A DNA stretch of 20,458 nt from Peptococcaceae bacterium (GTDB taxonomy: Bacteria > Bacillota > Desulfitobacteriia > Desulfitobacteriales > Syntrophobotulaceae), in contig JAAYII010000291.1 of assembly GCA_012523535.1 (NCBI GenBank), forward strand, positions 1-20,458. Reading direction: 5' to 3'. The notes beneath the pieces are model-generated. The model saw nothing but the letters and a program-made list of their open reading frames with translations. It was not told the origin of the DNA and ran no database searches. Within the stretch, counting starts at the first letter, position 1. Every line of letters starts with the position of its first letter. Of the stretch, positions 7,779-15,280 are shown piece by piece. The position numbers and the translations under genes were made by a program.

Positions 7779-8165
7779 TTACGCCAAAAGCTTCATCACA
7801 GACTCTATAATTGCTACGATAATAGGAATAGCCAGGACAATCACAAATACCTTAGCGGCTATTTCCACTTTGGTAGCCAGAGCGGTTTCACCGGCGTCAC
7901 GGCAAATTTGACATCCTAATTCAGCCAGATAAGCTACCCCTACTATCTTTAAGACAATGAAAAGATAGTAGGAGTTTATATTGGCTTGATCGGCCAGTTT
8001 CTGCAACAAGTCGATTACGAGCCTGATTTTGTCCATTACCAGCAAAAAAATTGTCACTCCAGCCAAAATACTCAGTTGGAGCGCCATCTCCGGCTTAATC
8101 TGTTTTAACACGGCACCGATTACAGTTACAATAATTGCCAATCCCACCACTTGTGCAATTTCCAC
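7779..8165 (-). CDS. spoIIIAD: Stage III sporulation protein AD
   Basis: This 128-residue membrane protein has about four hydrophobic segments and resembles SpoIIIAC over part of its length, as known for the family. The segment VGVAYLAELGCQICRDAGETALATK is family-typical; its core GCQICRDAGE is plain at about residues 90-99. Translation starts at GTG with GGGGG 8 bases upstream. The gene follows spoIIIAC by 11 bases. Confidence 0.92.
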   Translation of the reverse strand: MEIAQVVGLAIIVTVIGAVLKQIKPEMALQLSILAGVTIFLLVMDKIRLVIDLLQKLADQANINSYYLFIVLKIVGVAYLAELGCQICRDAGETALATKVEIAAKVFVIVLAIPIIVAIIESVMKLLA

Positions 8166-8176
8166 GTCCGGGCCCC

Positions 8177-8374
8177 CTAATAAAGTTTAAAAACGCTCTT
8201 GATCAAAACAAACAAATCTGCGATACCCTGAATCACAATATAGAGAACCACGATTACGCCAGCGATTGTTACCATTTGTGCCTGTTCTTTTTTGCCGGCC
8301 TCACTTAAGACCATAGCCAGGATGCCCACTAATAAACCAATCCCGGCAACTTTTAATATTAAATCAATACTCAT
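8177..8374 (-). CDS. spoIIIAC: Stage III sporulation protein AC
   Basis: This 65-residue protein has two membrane segments joined by a short loop (LSEAGKKEQAQMV), the usual size and layout of SpoIIIAC. An AGGGA-type ribosome site lies before the ATG. It lies between spoIIIAB and spoIIIAD in the conserved order. Confidence 0.92.
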   Translation of the reverse strand: MSIDLILKVAGIGLLVGILAMVLSEAGKKEQAQMVTIAGVIVVLYIVIQGIADLFVLIKSVFKLY

Positions 8375-8392
8375 TTGCTATCCCTGCCTTTC

Positions 8393-8902
8393 TTACATGA
8401 TCACAATAACTAGAGCAAAACCTGCAAGAAAACCGAGGTATGACCACATTTTGGCTTTAAGTTCGGCCTGGTTTTTTGTTTTCTCGTGAAGTAAAGCCAA
8501 GTGTTTTTGCCCTAAGTCCAATTGTTTATGTTCTTCATTCCTATCCGCTCTTCCCAAATTTTTGCCTATTGTCGCAATCACTTTCCAATCCTCATCTTCC
8601 AGACAAGCAAATTTTCGCACCTCAGCAATACTTGCTGACCAAGCTTTGGAAGCACTATCACCTTTGTTTATCTTTTCTTCCAATTTGCCAAATAACTCTT
8701 TCCATGGAGAATCAACCCGATCTTTAATCAAAGCAAAAGCTCCGGGTAAAGGGGTTAAGCCCCAGTAAATTTCTGTATCCAACAGACTTAAGGCATTAAT
8801 CATTTCTCTGATTTCCTTAGGCCTTTTTTTTATTTGGGCTGCTTTATACAGCCCGATAAAGCCGCAACCGAGAATCACAACCAGGTATCCGATTATCAGC
8901 AT
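8393..8902 (-). CDS. spoIIIAB: Stage III sporulation protein AB
   Basis: This 169-residue protein has an N-terminal membrane anchor (residues 1-19), a helical cytoplasmic domain with MINALSLLDTEIYWGLTPL, and a second C-terminal membrane segment ending in VIVIM. In structure the family resembles GspF-type platform proteins of type II secretion. The ATG is preceded by AGGAGG at 5 bases and begins 9 bases after the spoIIIAA stop. Confidence 0.92.
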   Translation of the reverse strand: MLIIGYLVVILGCGFIGLYKAAQIKKRPKEIREMINALSLLDTEIYWGLTPLPGAFALIKDRVDSPWKELFGKLEEKINKGDSASKAWSASIAEVRKFACLEDEDWKVIATIGKNLGRADRNEEHKQLDLGQKHLALLHEKTKNQAELKAKMWSYLGFLAGFALVIVIM

Positions 8903-8911
8903 ATATTCCTC

Positions 8912-9934
8912 CTAAAAACCGGCAGTTCTATTGTAAACTTTTGTCAAAGGCTTAAGATTCGCACCTGAGTCCAAATCATAAACACCTTCTATGGTCCCCG
9001 GTCCATAGGCTCTACTTAAAAGTACAACTCTCTCAAAAGCCTCGGTCTTTAGTAAGTCCTTTAGATATTCCCTTTTTTTCAATTCTTCTAATGAATCGGC
9101 ATGAACTGTCGCTAAAACCCTTACCCCACAGCGAATAGCATCTCTAACAGCTTCAATATCCTCCACTCCTCCCAGTTCATCTACAGCCACCACAGCAGGA
9201 GACATGGTTCTTATCAATATACCGATACCCAGAGCCTTGGGACAGCGGTCCAGAACATCGGTCCTCATACCTAAATCAAAAGAAGGAACACCTTGGTACA
9301 TTCCGGCAATTTCACTTCTTTCATCAACCACCCCTACAACCTGACCTTCCAAACCAATACACGGCAATCCGTTACTTAATAAGCGAATCAATTGCCTTAA
9401 AACCGTAGTTTTCCCTGCCCTGGGCGGTGAAGCTATAAGTGTATGGCAGAAGCTCTTGTTTTTATGCAGCAGGCTGACTAACAGGTCCGCCAAATCGATT
9501 TCCGGCTGCTGGGCCAAACGAATATTTATGGCGGAGATGTTCTTCAAGGTTTTAATCCTGCCAAATTCAACAACGGTTTCTCCCGCCAAGCCCACCCGGT
9601 GACCTCCGGGCAAAGTTAAATAACCCTGCCTCAATCCTTCCTCCGCTGCATATATGGAACTAAAAGTCATTTTTTCCAGACTGGTAAGCAGGTCTTCTTT
9701 AGTGACGACATAAGTGCGTTCATTACTACCGGCGGGATTTTTTAAAGGCAGAAAAAATTCCCTAATATTGGTTCTAAGCATGATTGGCTTATTTATTCTC
9801 AAACGGATTTCTTCGATGATTTCTTTATCGCTAATATTTTTAATCCCCTCTTGAACTACCTTTTCAACCGGACCGGCTACCCAGCGGCCAATATCCAGTG
9901 CCACAACGCTTGTTGGGGAAGCATTTTTTTTCAT
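8912..9934 (-). CDS. spoIIIAA: Stage III sporulation protein AA (ATPase)
   Basis: This 340-residue cytoplasmic ATPase is thought to power or gate the SpoIIIA channel in the mother cell. It resembles the secretion ATPases of the GspE/VirB11 class. The Walker A motif is SPPRAGKTT at 169-177 and Walker B is VVAVDE at 248-253. DERSEIAG at 204-211 and ATVHA nearby are family landmarks. The ATG follows AGGGGG. It is the first gene of the seven-gene operon and stands behind a candidate sigma-E promoter. In relatives efp lies just upstream; here a 5-kb selenium module intervenes. Confidence 0.95.
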   Translation of the reverse strand: MKKNASPTSVVALDIGRWVAGPVEKVVQEGIKNISDKEIIEEIRLRINKPIMLRTNIREFFLPLKNPAGSNERTYVVTKEDLLTSLEKMTFSSIYAAEEGLRQGYLTLPGGHRVGLAGETVVEFGRIKTLKNISAINIRLAQQPEIDLADLLVSLLHKNKSFCHTLIASPPRAGKTTVLRQLIRLLSNGLPCIGLEGQVVGVVDERSEIAGMYQGVPSFDLGMRTDVLDRCPKALGIGILIRTMSPAVVAVDELGGVEDIEAVRDAIRCGVRVLATVHADSLEELKKREYLKDLLKTEAFERVVLLSRAYGPGTIEGVYDLDSGANLKPLTKVYNRTAGF

Positions 9935-9960
9935 GAACCAACCCCCTCTGTATTAGAAGG

Positions 9961-9986
9961 GTATGTCCCAAAGGTAAATTTTAGAC
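9961..9986 (-). promoter_or_regulatory. Candidate sigma-E (sporulation) promoter of spoIIIA
   Basis: On the minus strand GTCTAAA (9986-9980) and CATACCC (9965-9959) are 14 bases apart. This fits the known mother-cell sigma-E pattern (GTCATATT-like -35, CATACA-like -10, spacing 13-15). It lies 26-52 bases upstream of spoIIIAA, whose operon is sigma-E controlled in B. subtilis. Confidence 0.5.
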
Positions 9987-10000
9987 TTATTTTTTGGCCC

Positions 10001-10043
10001 AAAAAAAAGAGTGTTATTCCAACAAATTCGTGGATAACACTCT
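10001..10043 (-). terminator. Rho-independent terminator after selD
   Basis: Arms at about 10008-10021 and 10031-10043 (AGAGTGTTAT paired with ATAACACTCT, plus CCA/TGG with one bulge) are followed on the minus strand by eight T. It lies 30 bases after the selD stop and separates the selenium operon from spoIIIA. Confidence 0.85.
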
Positions 10044-10072
10044 ACACTTTGAACCAAGCAGCAAGTTTGATT

Positions 10073-11125
10073 TTACATATGAGTTTTTACTTTCAGGGAG
10101 TAAGTGCTTTTCTTTTTCACTCTGCCTACAACGGCAAAAGGAGTACGGTTGGTTTGTTGCAATTCCTTAAGCAATAAATCCAATTGGGCTTCAGGTACGG
10201 ATATTAACAGCCCTCCCGATGTTTGGGGGTCAAAAAGAATATCTTGCATTTCCAGAGGGATTTTATTTTCCATACTTACTTTAGCTTGAAGATATTCACG
10301 GTTTTTATAAGCACCTTGAGGTACAAGTCCCATCCTGGCCAATTCTACGCTTTCGGCAATAACAGGCAAGCTGTCAACCCAAATTTCCAGACTCACCCCG
10401 CTGGCTTCAGCCATTTCGACCGCATGCCCCAACAAACCGAACCCGGTTATATCCGTACATCCCGTGGCCCCCGCTTTTTGCATGGCCAAACTGGCATCCT
10501 TATTGAGATAAGTCATAATCTCTATACTTTTACGATAGAGTATATCATCTACCAGTCCGCCTTTGATTGCCGTATTGATAATACCAAGACCCAGAGGTTT
10601 GGTTAAAACAAGCAAATCTCCGACTTTTGCACCTGCATTGGTAATTATTTGCCTGGGATGGACCACTCCCATAACGGATAAGCCATATTTAGGTTCATTA
10701 TCCTCAACGGTATGTCCACCTACTATCAACGCTCCGGCCTCCCGGACTTTATCTGCACCTCCCTTGATGATCTGTCCTAGGGTTTCCCTGGGTAGGCATG
10801 TCGGGAAGCAGGCAATGTTAAGAGCCGTTAACGGTAATCCCCCCATGGAATAAATATCGCTGAGGGCATTGGCGGCCGCAATTTGTCCGAAAGTGAAAGG
10901 ATCATCCACCACGGGAGTAAAAAAATCCAGAGTTAAGATTACAGCCTGTTCATCGTTAAGCTTGTAAACGGCGGCATCATCACAAGTTTGGGGGCCTACC
11001 AACAAGTTTTCATCTTCGATTTTCGGTAAATAGCACAAGACCTGTGCTAGCGCCTGTGGGCTAAGTTTAGCAGCTCAACCGGAACTTGAAGTCATTTGAG
11101 TTAATTTAAGTTTATCCTTTTCCAT
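10073..11125 (-). CDS. selD: Selenide, water dikinase SelD with selenocysteine at the active site (UGA read-through)
   Basis: This protein makes selenophosphate from selenide and ATP for selenocysteine synthesis. From ATG 11125, with GGGGTGA before it, the frame meets a TGA at 11077-11075 as codon 17. It sits in SSSG-U-AAKLSP, exactly where E. coli SelD has Cys17, with Lys20 kept after it. Read as Sec, the product is 350 residues, the normal SelD length. A call ignoring this would begin at TTG 11038 and lose the catalytic loop. Other landmarks are DDAAVY, LTLDFFTPVVDDPFTFG, IAAANALSDIYSMGG, GGHTVED and DPQTSGGLL. Position 19 is Ala where E. coli has Cys. SelD proteins with Sec are known in other bacteria. 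A SECIS-like hairpin follows the UGA. It is the last gene of the yedE operon. Confidence 0.95.
11031..11049 (-). promoter_or_regulatory. Bacterial SECIS-like hairpin in selD
   Basis: On the selD mRNA a perfect 7-bp stem, UAGCACA with UGUGCUA, encloses the loop GGUCU. The loop begins with GG 33-34 bases after the UGA, within the 16-37 base range and loop rule described for bacterial SECIS elements. The GGUCU loop is the one I recall for the E. coli fdhF SECIS. The element lies inside the coding sequence, as expected for bacteria. Confidence 0.75.
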
Positions 11126-11181
11126 TTCGTCACCCCGGGATTTATATTGATCAGGGAAAGCACGCCGGTACCAATGAGCAG

Positions 11182-11427
11182 TCATTCCAGCTCATTCCGA
11201 TAAATAAGCTGATCTTCCCCGTCCACAATCATAAACAGTTTTTCCATATCTTCACTGATCAAATTCTCAATATCTTGCTCCGTATAAAACTTGACCGCAA
11301 CTCCACAATTGGAACTGTACTTGCGGGGTACAGGTAAAGTTTCAGCCCGTACTCCTATTTTTTTTAAATAACGATAATAATTAATTGCTCCCATATGGGT
11401 GTAAAAGGTTGCTAAATATTCCAACAT
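11182..11427 (-). CDS. DUF3343 putative Se/S carrier-like protein
   Basis: This 81-residue soluble protein has the DUF3343 pattern: an N-terminal FYTHMGAINYYRYLKK helix region and PVPRKYSSNCG at 32-42 with the conserved Cys41. This family is repeatedly found with selenium genes and is thought to carry or relay reactive selenium or sulfur; the chemistry is not proven. The frame is open ten codons further to a TTG at 11457, but ATG 11427 has AGGGG 7 bases upstream and leaves a clean 19-base gap after the yedF-like gene. It is followed by selD after 56 bases. Confidence 0.82.
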   Translation of the reverse strand: MLEYLATFYTHMGAINYYRYLKKIGVRAETLPVPRKYSSNCGVAVKFYTEQDIENLISEDMEKLFMIVDGEDQLIYRNELE

Positions 11428-11446
11428 GCTCGACCCCTGCCCATGC

Positions 11447-11659
11447 TCATTTAGCAAGAGTCAGACGAAAGTCCGGCCCTTCCTGTTCTAATCTTACTTG
11501 ATAACCGGCATTACGAGCAAATCTACTCACATTTTCATGGGCTGTCTTATTATCCACTAGCACTACAATACCTTCTGGATTATTCTCCAAAGCTTTCTTG
11601 GTCAGTATCACCGGCTCGGGGCAAGATCTGCCTCTAGCGTCTATCACCGGATAGATCAA
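11447..11659 (-). CDS. yedF: YedF-like TusA/SirA-domain protein (single domain)
   Basis: This 70-residue protein has the TusA/SirA fold pattern: VIDARGRSCPEPVILTKKAL, with Cys13 in CPEP, then a VLVDNKTAHENVSRFA segment and a final strand. TusA-type proteins carry persulfide or perselenide on this Cys. Full-length YedF proteins in selenium operons have a second, DsrE-like domain; here only the first is present. The frame runs open to 11716, but a TTG at 11659 with AGGAGG 8 bases before it gives the usual N-terminus. It overlaps the yedE end by 26 bases. It probably hands Se/S from YedE or Csd towards SelD. Confidence 0.78.
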   Translation of the reverse strand: MIYPVIDARGRSCPEPVILTKKALENNPEGIVVLVDNKTAHENVSRFARNAGYQVRLEQEGPDFRLTLAK

Positions 11660-12734
11660 TATTAACCCCTCCTTTGATTCCAAAATCCGAACTTCTCTCC
11701 CGATTGAAAAAAGCAATCAGAAAGACAACTACAAATCCTATAACTACTGCTATTCGCCCGTTTAAAGTCGGCCCGGCGGCTGAGGAAGCTAATCCAAAGT
11801 TGTGTGCTATTGCCGCTCCGGCAGCCAAACCCAGTACCGTTATAACCGAGTCCCCATTTCCTTCTCCGGCCAATATGAGCTGGCGCAGCGGGCAGCCGCC
11901 CAATAAAACCGATCCCCAGCCGGCCAAAGCCATGCCAAGGAAATTCCATAGCCCGTCTGTATGAGCTACAGGTTGCCCGCTAAATCCTAAGTTAAATTTT
12001 CCCAAGATTAAGTTTCCAATCAAAACCGCCACTAAAATGGCAATAAAACCGGAAAGGAGATACCAATCCTTAAACATGACAGCATCACGAATTCCCCCGA
12101 CCATACATAACCTTGTTCTCTGGGCCAACAAACCTACAATTAAACCCGCGACAAGGGATAAAAGAACGGGAGCATGAGATGCACCCGGGGGCTTGGAGCT
12201 AAAAAAGATAAAGGACGGGGCAACTACTAACAGAATCAACAGTACGAGGTTCAAGGCCGGAAACAAGTATCCCTCAAAAGCCGGCATCCTGTATGTTCTT
12301 TTGAGGGTAAACCCCCTGTTTAAAAACTGAATTCCTACCAATATTCCCACCGCAAAGCCTACCAATCCAAACAGGGCATTTAAATCTCCGCCTCCCAGTC
12401 TTAAAACCATACGCAATGGACATCCCAAAAACATAAGCGCGCCAATCATTACAAACATACCCAAAACAAAACGAGTAAACGGGGCGGATCCTCCCCTGCC
12501 TTGATATTCTCTTTTCCCTTTGGCCATGAGAAAAGCACCGAGCACAATACCCATTATCTCAGGACGAATGTATTGTACCACTTCGGCGCGGTGCAGCCCT
12601 AATCCTCCTACAGTATCGCGAAGAAAGCAAGCAATACAGATACCCATATTGGCCGGATTGCCAAACTGGACAAGAACCACGGCCAGTATGCCTATGACCA
12701 GGCCGGCAGCAATAATCCCTTTTTTTTCTTGCAA
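11634..12734 (-). CDS. yedE: YedE-family selenium metabolism membrane protein
   Basis: This 366-residue polytopic membrane protein has about ten hydrophobic segments arranged as two halves, each with a GCPLR motif (104-108 and 280-284). Further cysteines lie at 33 and 36 (GICIACFLRDT) and 210 (RTRLC). It belongs to the YeeE/YedE transporter-like family, in the branch tied to selenium genes. By analogy with YeeE (thiosulfate uptake) it probably imports a selenium or sulfur compound, with the cysteines lining the path. The start is TTG, with AGGAGG 7 bases before it and no better ATG. It is the first gene of the selenium operon, divergent from the desulfurase gene. The cargo is inferred, not shown. 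Confidence 0.85.
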   Translation of the reverse strand: MQEKKGIIAAGLVIGILAVVLVQFGNPANMGICIACFLRDTVGGLGLHRAEVVQYIRPEIMGIVLGAFLMAKGKREYQGRGGSAPFTRFVLGMFVMIGALMFLGCPLRMVLRLGGGDLNALFGLVGFAVGILVGIQFLNRGFTLKRTYRMPAFEGYLFPALNLVLLILLVVAPSFIFFSSKPPGASHAPVLLSLVAGLIVGLLAQRTRLCMVGGIRDAVMFKDWYLLSGFIAILVAVLIGNLILGKFNLGFSGQPVAHTDGLWNFLGMALAGWGSVLLGGCPLRQLILAGEGNGDSVITVLGLAAGAAIAHNFGLASSAAGPTLNGRIAVVIGFVVVFLIAFFNRERSSDFGIKGGVNIDLSGDRR

Positions 12735-12770
12735 ATTGTTTCCTCCTCTTCTTATGAATTAAACTGCCAA

Positions 12771-12787
12771 TCTATTCTAATTATAGA
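12771..12787 (-). promoter_or_regulatory. yedE promoter -10 overlapped by a LysR-type dyad
   Basis: TCTATTCTAATTATAGA is a perfect 5-bp inverted repeat (TCTAT/ATAGA) with 7 bases between, containing the T-N11-A form typical of LysR-family sites. It overlaps a perfect TATAAT on the minus strand (12785-12780), placed to serve yedE. No good -35 is seen, as is common for activated promoters. In the rest of the 12735-13017 gap there are further CTAT/ATAG motifs at 12833-12842 and 12912-12917 and the dyad TTTGAT/ATCAAA at 12975-12992; no other gene is seen there. Confidence 0.35.
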
Positions 12788-13017
12788 ACGATAAATCGGC
12801 ATTACATATTTTGATTGTCAATAAGATTTCAGCTATTTATAGATCTTTTCAATACCCATTAAAAGAAGTTGCCTTCAAAATGTATTATACCTATGGCCTG
12901 GAACTAATCTCCTATAGTAGAATAAAGAATAAACCTAACCTTTAGAGCTGAAAATACAGATTAGCTTTTATATATTTGATTTTTATATCAAACATAATTT
13001 ACTAAAAGGTGTTTATT

Positions 13018-14169
13018 ATGAACAGAGTCTATTTTGACCAAGCCGCTACCTCCTATCCCAAAGCCCCCGGAGTTGGAGAGGCGATGAAATATTATATTGA
13101 AAATGTGGGAGCCAACATCAATCGCGGAGTTTACTCAAATGCTCTTACCGCTGAGGAAGTTGTCTTGGAGACCAGAGAAGCACTGTGCCGTCTTTTTCAT
13201 TTTAAACAACCTCAGAATGTTATTTTCACCTTAAATATCACCCAAGCCTTAAATATGTTGCTTAAAGGATTGCTCAAACCAAATGACCACTGTATTGTGT
13301 CTTCTTTGGAGCATAATGCCGTTATGAGACCCCTGCTCCAATTATCCGCTTCGGGTATCAGTTTTACCAGGGTCAAAACCGACTCCCAAGGCTTTTTAAA
13401 CCCACTGGAAATCGAAAACGCGCTGCAGAAAAACACCAAAGCGGTTATTATGACCCACGCCTCCAATGTTTGCGGTTCAGTTCTGCCGCTTAAAGAAGTG
13501 GGTAGGATATGCAAAAATCATGGTCTAATCTTTATTGTGGACAGCGCGCAGACAGCAGGTTCTTTGACCATCGACATGGAGGATTACAATATCAACGCCC
13601 TAGCCTTTACCGGTCATAAGGGCCTGTTGGGACCACAAGGCATAGGCGGTTTCCTAATCGACCAAGAACTGGCTCGGGAAATGGAGCCTCTATTCGTGGG
13701 AGGGACTGGCAGCTTATCGGACCGGGAAGATATTCCGCCCTTTCTTCCCGACAAGTTTGAGGCCGGTACTCCAAATATCCCCGGTATATTTGGCTTGCAT
13801 CAAGCCTTAAAATATTTGGAAAGAGAAGGAATAGACAACCTCCATACCCAAGCTATGGAATTGACCGCTATATTTTTGGCCGGGATCCATAGCTTGAAGC
13901 ACATTAAAATAATAGGCCCCCAGGATCTGAAAAACCGCATAGCGGTTGTTTCCTTAGACTTTCCGGATAGGGACAACGGCGAAATAGCCTATATTTTAGA
14001 TAAAGACTATGGCATCATGACGCGCTCCGGCCTGCATTGCGCGCCTTCCGCTCATCAAACCCTGGGAACTTTTCCGCAGGGGACGGTACGCTTCAGTTTT
14101 ACCCATTTCAATACAAAGGCGGAAGTAAACTACGCCCTGCAAGCAATAGCCAAAATAATAAAACAATAA
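13018..14169 (+). CDS. Cysteine desulfurase / selenocysteine lyase-like enzyme
   Basis: This 383-residue class V, PLP-dependent aminotransferase-fold enzyme should release S or Se from cysteine or selenocysteine as a Cys-bound persulfide or perselenide. The PLP lysine is K201 in FTGHKG, D175 and Q178 in VDSAQTAG contact PLP, and the catalytic Cys341 lies in SGLHCAP near the C-terminus. ATG 13018 is chosen because AAAGGTG lies 6 bases upstream; the frame also allows GTG at 13009. It is the only + strand gene and faces away from the yedE operon across a 283-base regulatory gap. The neighbours suggest it feeds SelD, but a plain cysteine desulfurase role cannot be excluded. Confidence 0.85.
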   Translation: MNRVYFDQAATSYPKAPGVGEAMKYYIENVGANINRGVYSNALTAEEVVLETREALCRLFHFKQPQNVIFTLNITQALNMLLKGLLKPNDHCIVSSLEHNAVMRPLLQLSASGISFTRVKTDSQGFLNPLEIENALQKNTKAVIMTHASNVCGSVLPLKEVGRICKNHGLIFIVDSAQTAGSLTIDMEDYNINALAFTGHKGLLGPQGIGGFLIDQELAREMEPLFVGGTGSLSDREDIPPFLPDKFEAGTPNIPGIFGLHQALKYLEREGIDNLHTQAMELTAIFLAGIHSLKHIKIIGPQDLKNRIAVVSLDFPDRDNGEIAYILDKDYGIMTRSGLHCAPSAHQTLGTFPQGTVRFSFTHFNTKAEVNYALQAIAKIIKQ

Positions 14170-14220
14170 AGATTGCTTTAACAAAACGGCTTAGATTTTA
14201 CAAAACTTGCGGTATGGAAA

Positions 14221-15156
14221 TCAATCTGAAGATTTTTGAAAATATTCTATAATAAATTGCCGGAAAGTGGCGGCATTCGGGGATAAAGGCTGGCCTCGAA
14301 GGGTAACCAAATAAAATGATCTTTTCAGGTTTAGTCCCTCGATGCCAAAAGCTTTAATCAACCCTAATTCCAAATAATCTTCCACACTTCGAGCAGATAC
14401 CACTGAGACCCCCAAGCCTTCCTTAACCGCACATTTAATGGCTTCAGTACTGTTCATTTCGGCCACGATGGACAAAGATTCGGGATTTAAGCCTCTTGCT
14501 TTGAGCGCCGTTTCAAATTCCTGTCTCGTGGCCGAACCTCTTTCCCGGACAATAAAGGGCATGGAAACAAGTTCATCAAGGGTTATTAAGGACTCAGTTC
14601 CTTCCTTTTTTTTAATTTGATAATGAGAACTGCCTTTAAAATCTGTGGAAGTAATTAATAACAACCGGTCACTGCACAAAGTTTCAAACTCCAACTTATT
14701 GTCAGCAAAACGAGCTCCCACAATCCCTAGCTGGAATTTTTTTTGCCTTATTTCCTTAATAACTTCCTGGGTATCCCCTTGGTTGATAATAAACATAATA
14801 TGGGGATAAAGGGTATTAAAGCCTTTCATCACCCGAGGAAGCAAATATTGACCGGGGATGGTAGAGACGGCCAGTTCCAACCTGCCCTCAATCTTTTCCT
14901 TATATCCGTTAAGAGAGTTAATAGCCCTGGTTCTCGTTTCTAAGATACTCACCGCATACCGATAGAAATCGTCGGCAGCCTCCGTTGGGATAATATCACG
15001 GCTGGAACGGTCAAACAACTTGACCCCAAGTTCGTTTTCCAAGTCATTTATATGGCTGCTAACCGTAGGCTGGGTTAAGTACATGGCTTGACCTGCAAGG
15101 GAAAAGCTGCGCAAACGATAAACATTGACAAATGCTTCTATCTGCTTAAAATCCAT
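14221..15156 (-). CDS. LysR-family regulator associated with selenium metabolism
   Basis: This 311-residue regulator has an N-terminal winged helix-turn-helix (about residues 1-60, with SLAGQAMYLTQPTVSSHI as the recognition part) and a two-lobed effector domain. The effector domain starts around residue 90 at LELAVSTIPGQYLLP. It is close to the LysR type often found next to selD, yedE and yedF. It converges with the desulfurase gene, 51 bases apart, with no clear terminator between them. It probably controls the yedE/csd divergent region; the effector is unknown and could be a Se or S compound. GAGAGGG stands just before the ATG. Confidence 0.85.
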   Translation of the reverse strand: MDFKQIEAFVNVYRLRSFSLAGQAMYLTQPTVSSHINDLENELGVKLFDRSSRDIIPTEAADDFYRYAVSILETRTRAINSLNGYKEKIEGRLELAVSTIPGQYLLPRVMKGFNTLYPHIMFIINQGDTQEVIKEIRQKKFQLGIVGARFADNKLEFETLCSDRLLLITSTDFKGSSHYQIKKKEGTESLITLDELVSMPFIVRERGSATRQEFETALKARGLNPESLSIVAEMNSTEAIKCAVKEGLGVSVVSARSVEDYLELGLIKAFGIEGLNLKRSFYLVTLRGQPLSPNAATFRQFIIEYFQKSSD

Positions 15157-15200
15157 AACCCTCTCCCTATTCCTTCCTAAATTGCAGTTATGCCCAAAGG

Positions 15201-15234
15201 CAACAACAAGAAAGCCTGGCCGAAGCCAAGCTTT
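15201..15234 (-). terminator. Rho-independent terminator after efp
   Basis: On the minus strand a 10-bp stem (AAAGCUUGGC with GCCAGGCUUU, one G-U pair) closes a UUCG tetraloop, followed by CUUGUUGUUG. It lies 47 bases after the efp stop and separates the efp transcript from lysR. On the plus strand the same stem would carry a C-A mismatch, so the minus direction is favoured. Confidence 0.8.
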
Positions 15235-15280
15235 TTATGTATGTTTCCAGTTTATAACCCAAAGGAGATTGAAAATTAAC

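Noticed and set aside
9967..9974. CCCAAAGG on both sides of the selenium module (9967-9974 and 15193-15200) as possible target-site repeat
   Set aside because: It is only 8 bases, occurs a third time at 15258-15265, and the first copy lies inside the candidate spoIIIA promoter spacer. Chance is likely.
11447..11449. The yedF-like gene ends in TGA, and read-through would add 21 codons
   Set aside because: The added peptide has no recognisable family pattern, the protein already has a complete TusA domain, and the next gene has its own ribosome site. A normal stop is the simpler reading.
12816..12821. A perfect TTGACA on the minus strand upstream of yedE
   Set aside because: No -10 lies at 16-18 bases from it; the TATAAT at 12785-12780 is 30 bases away.
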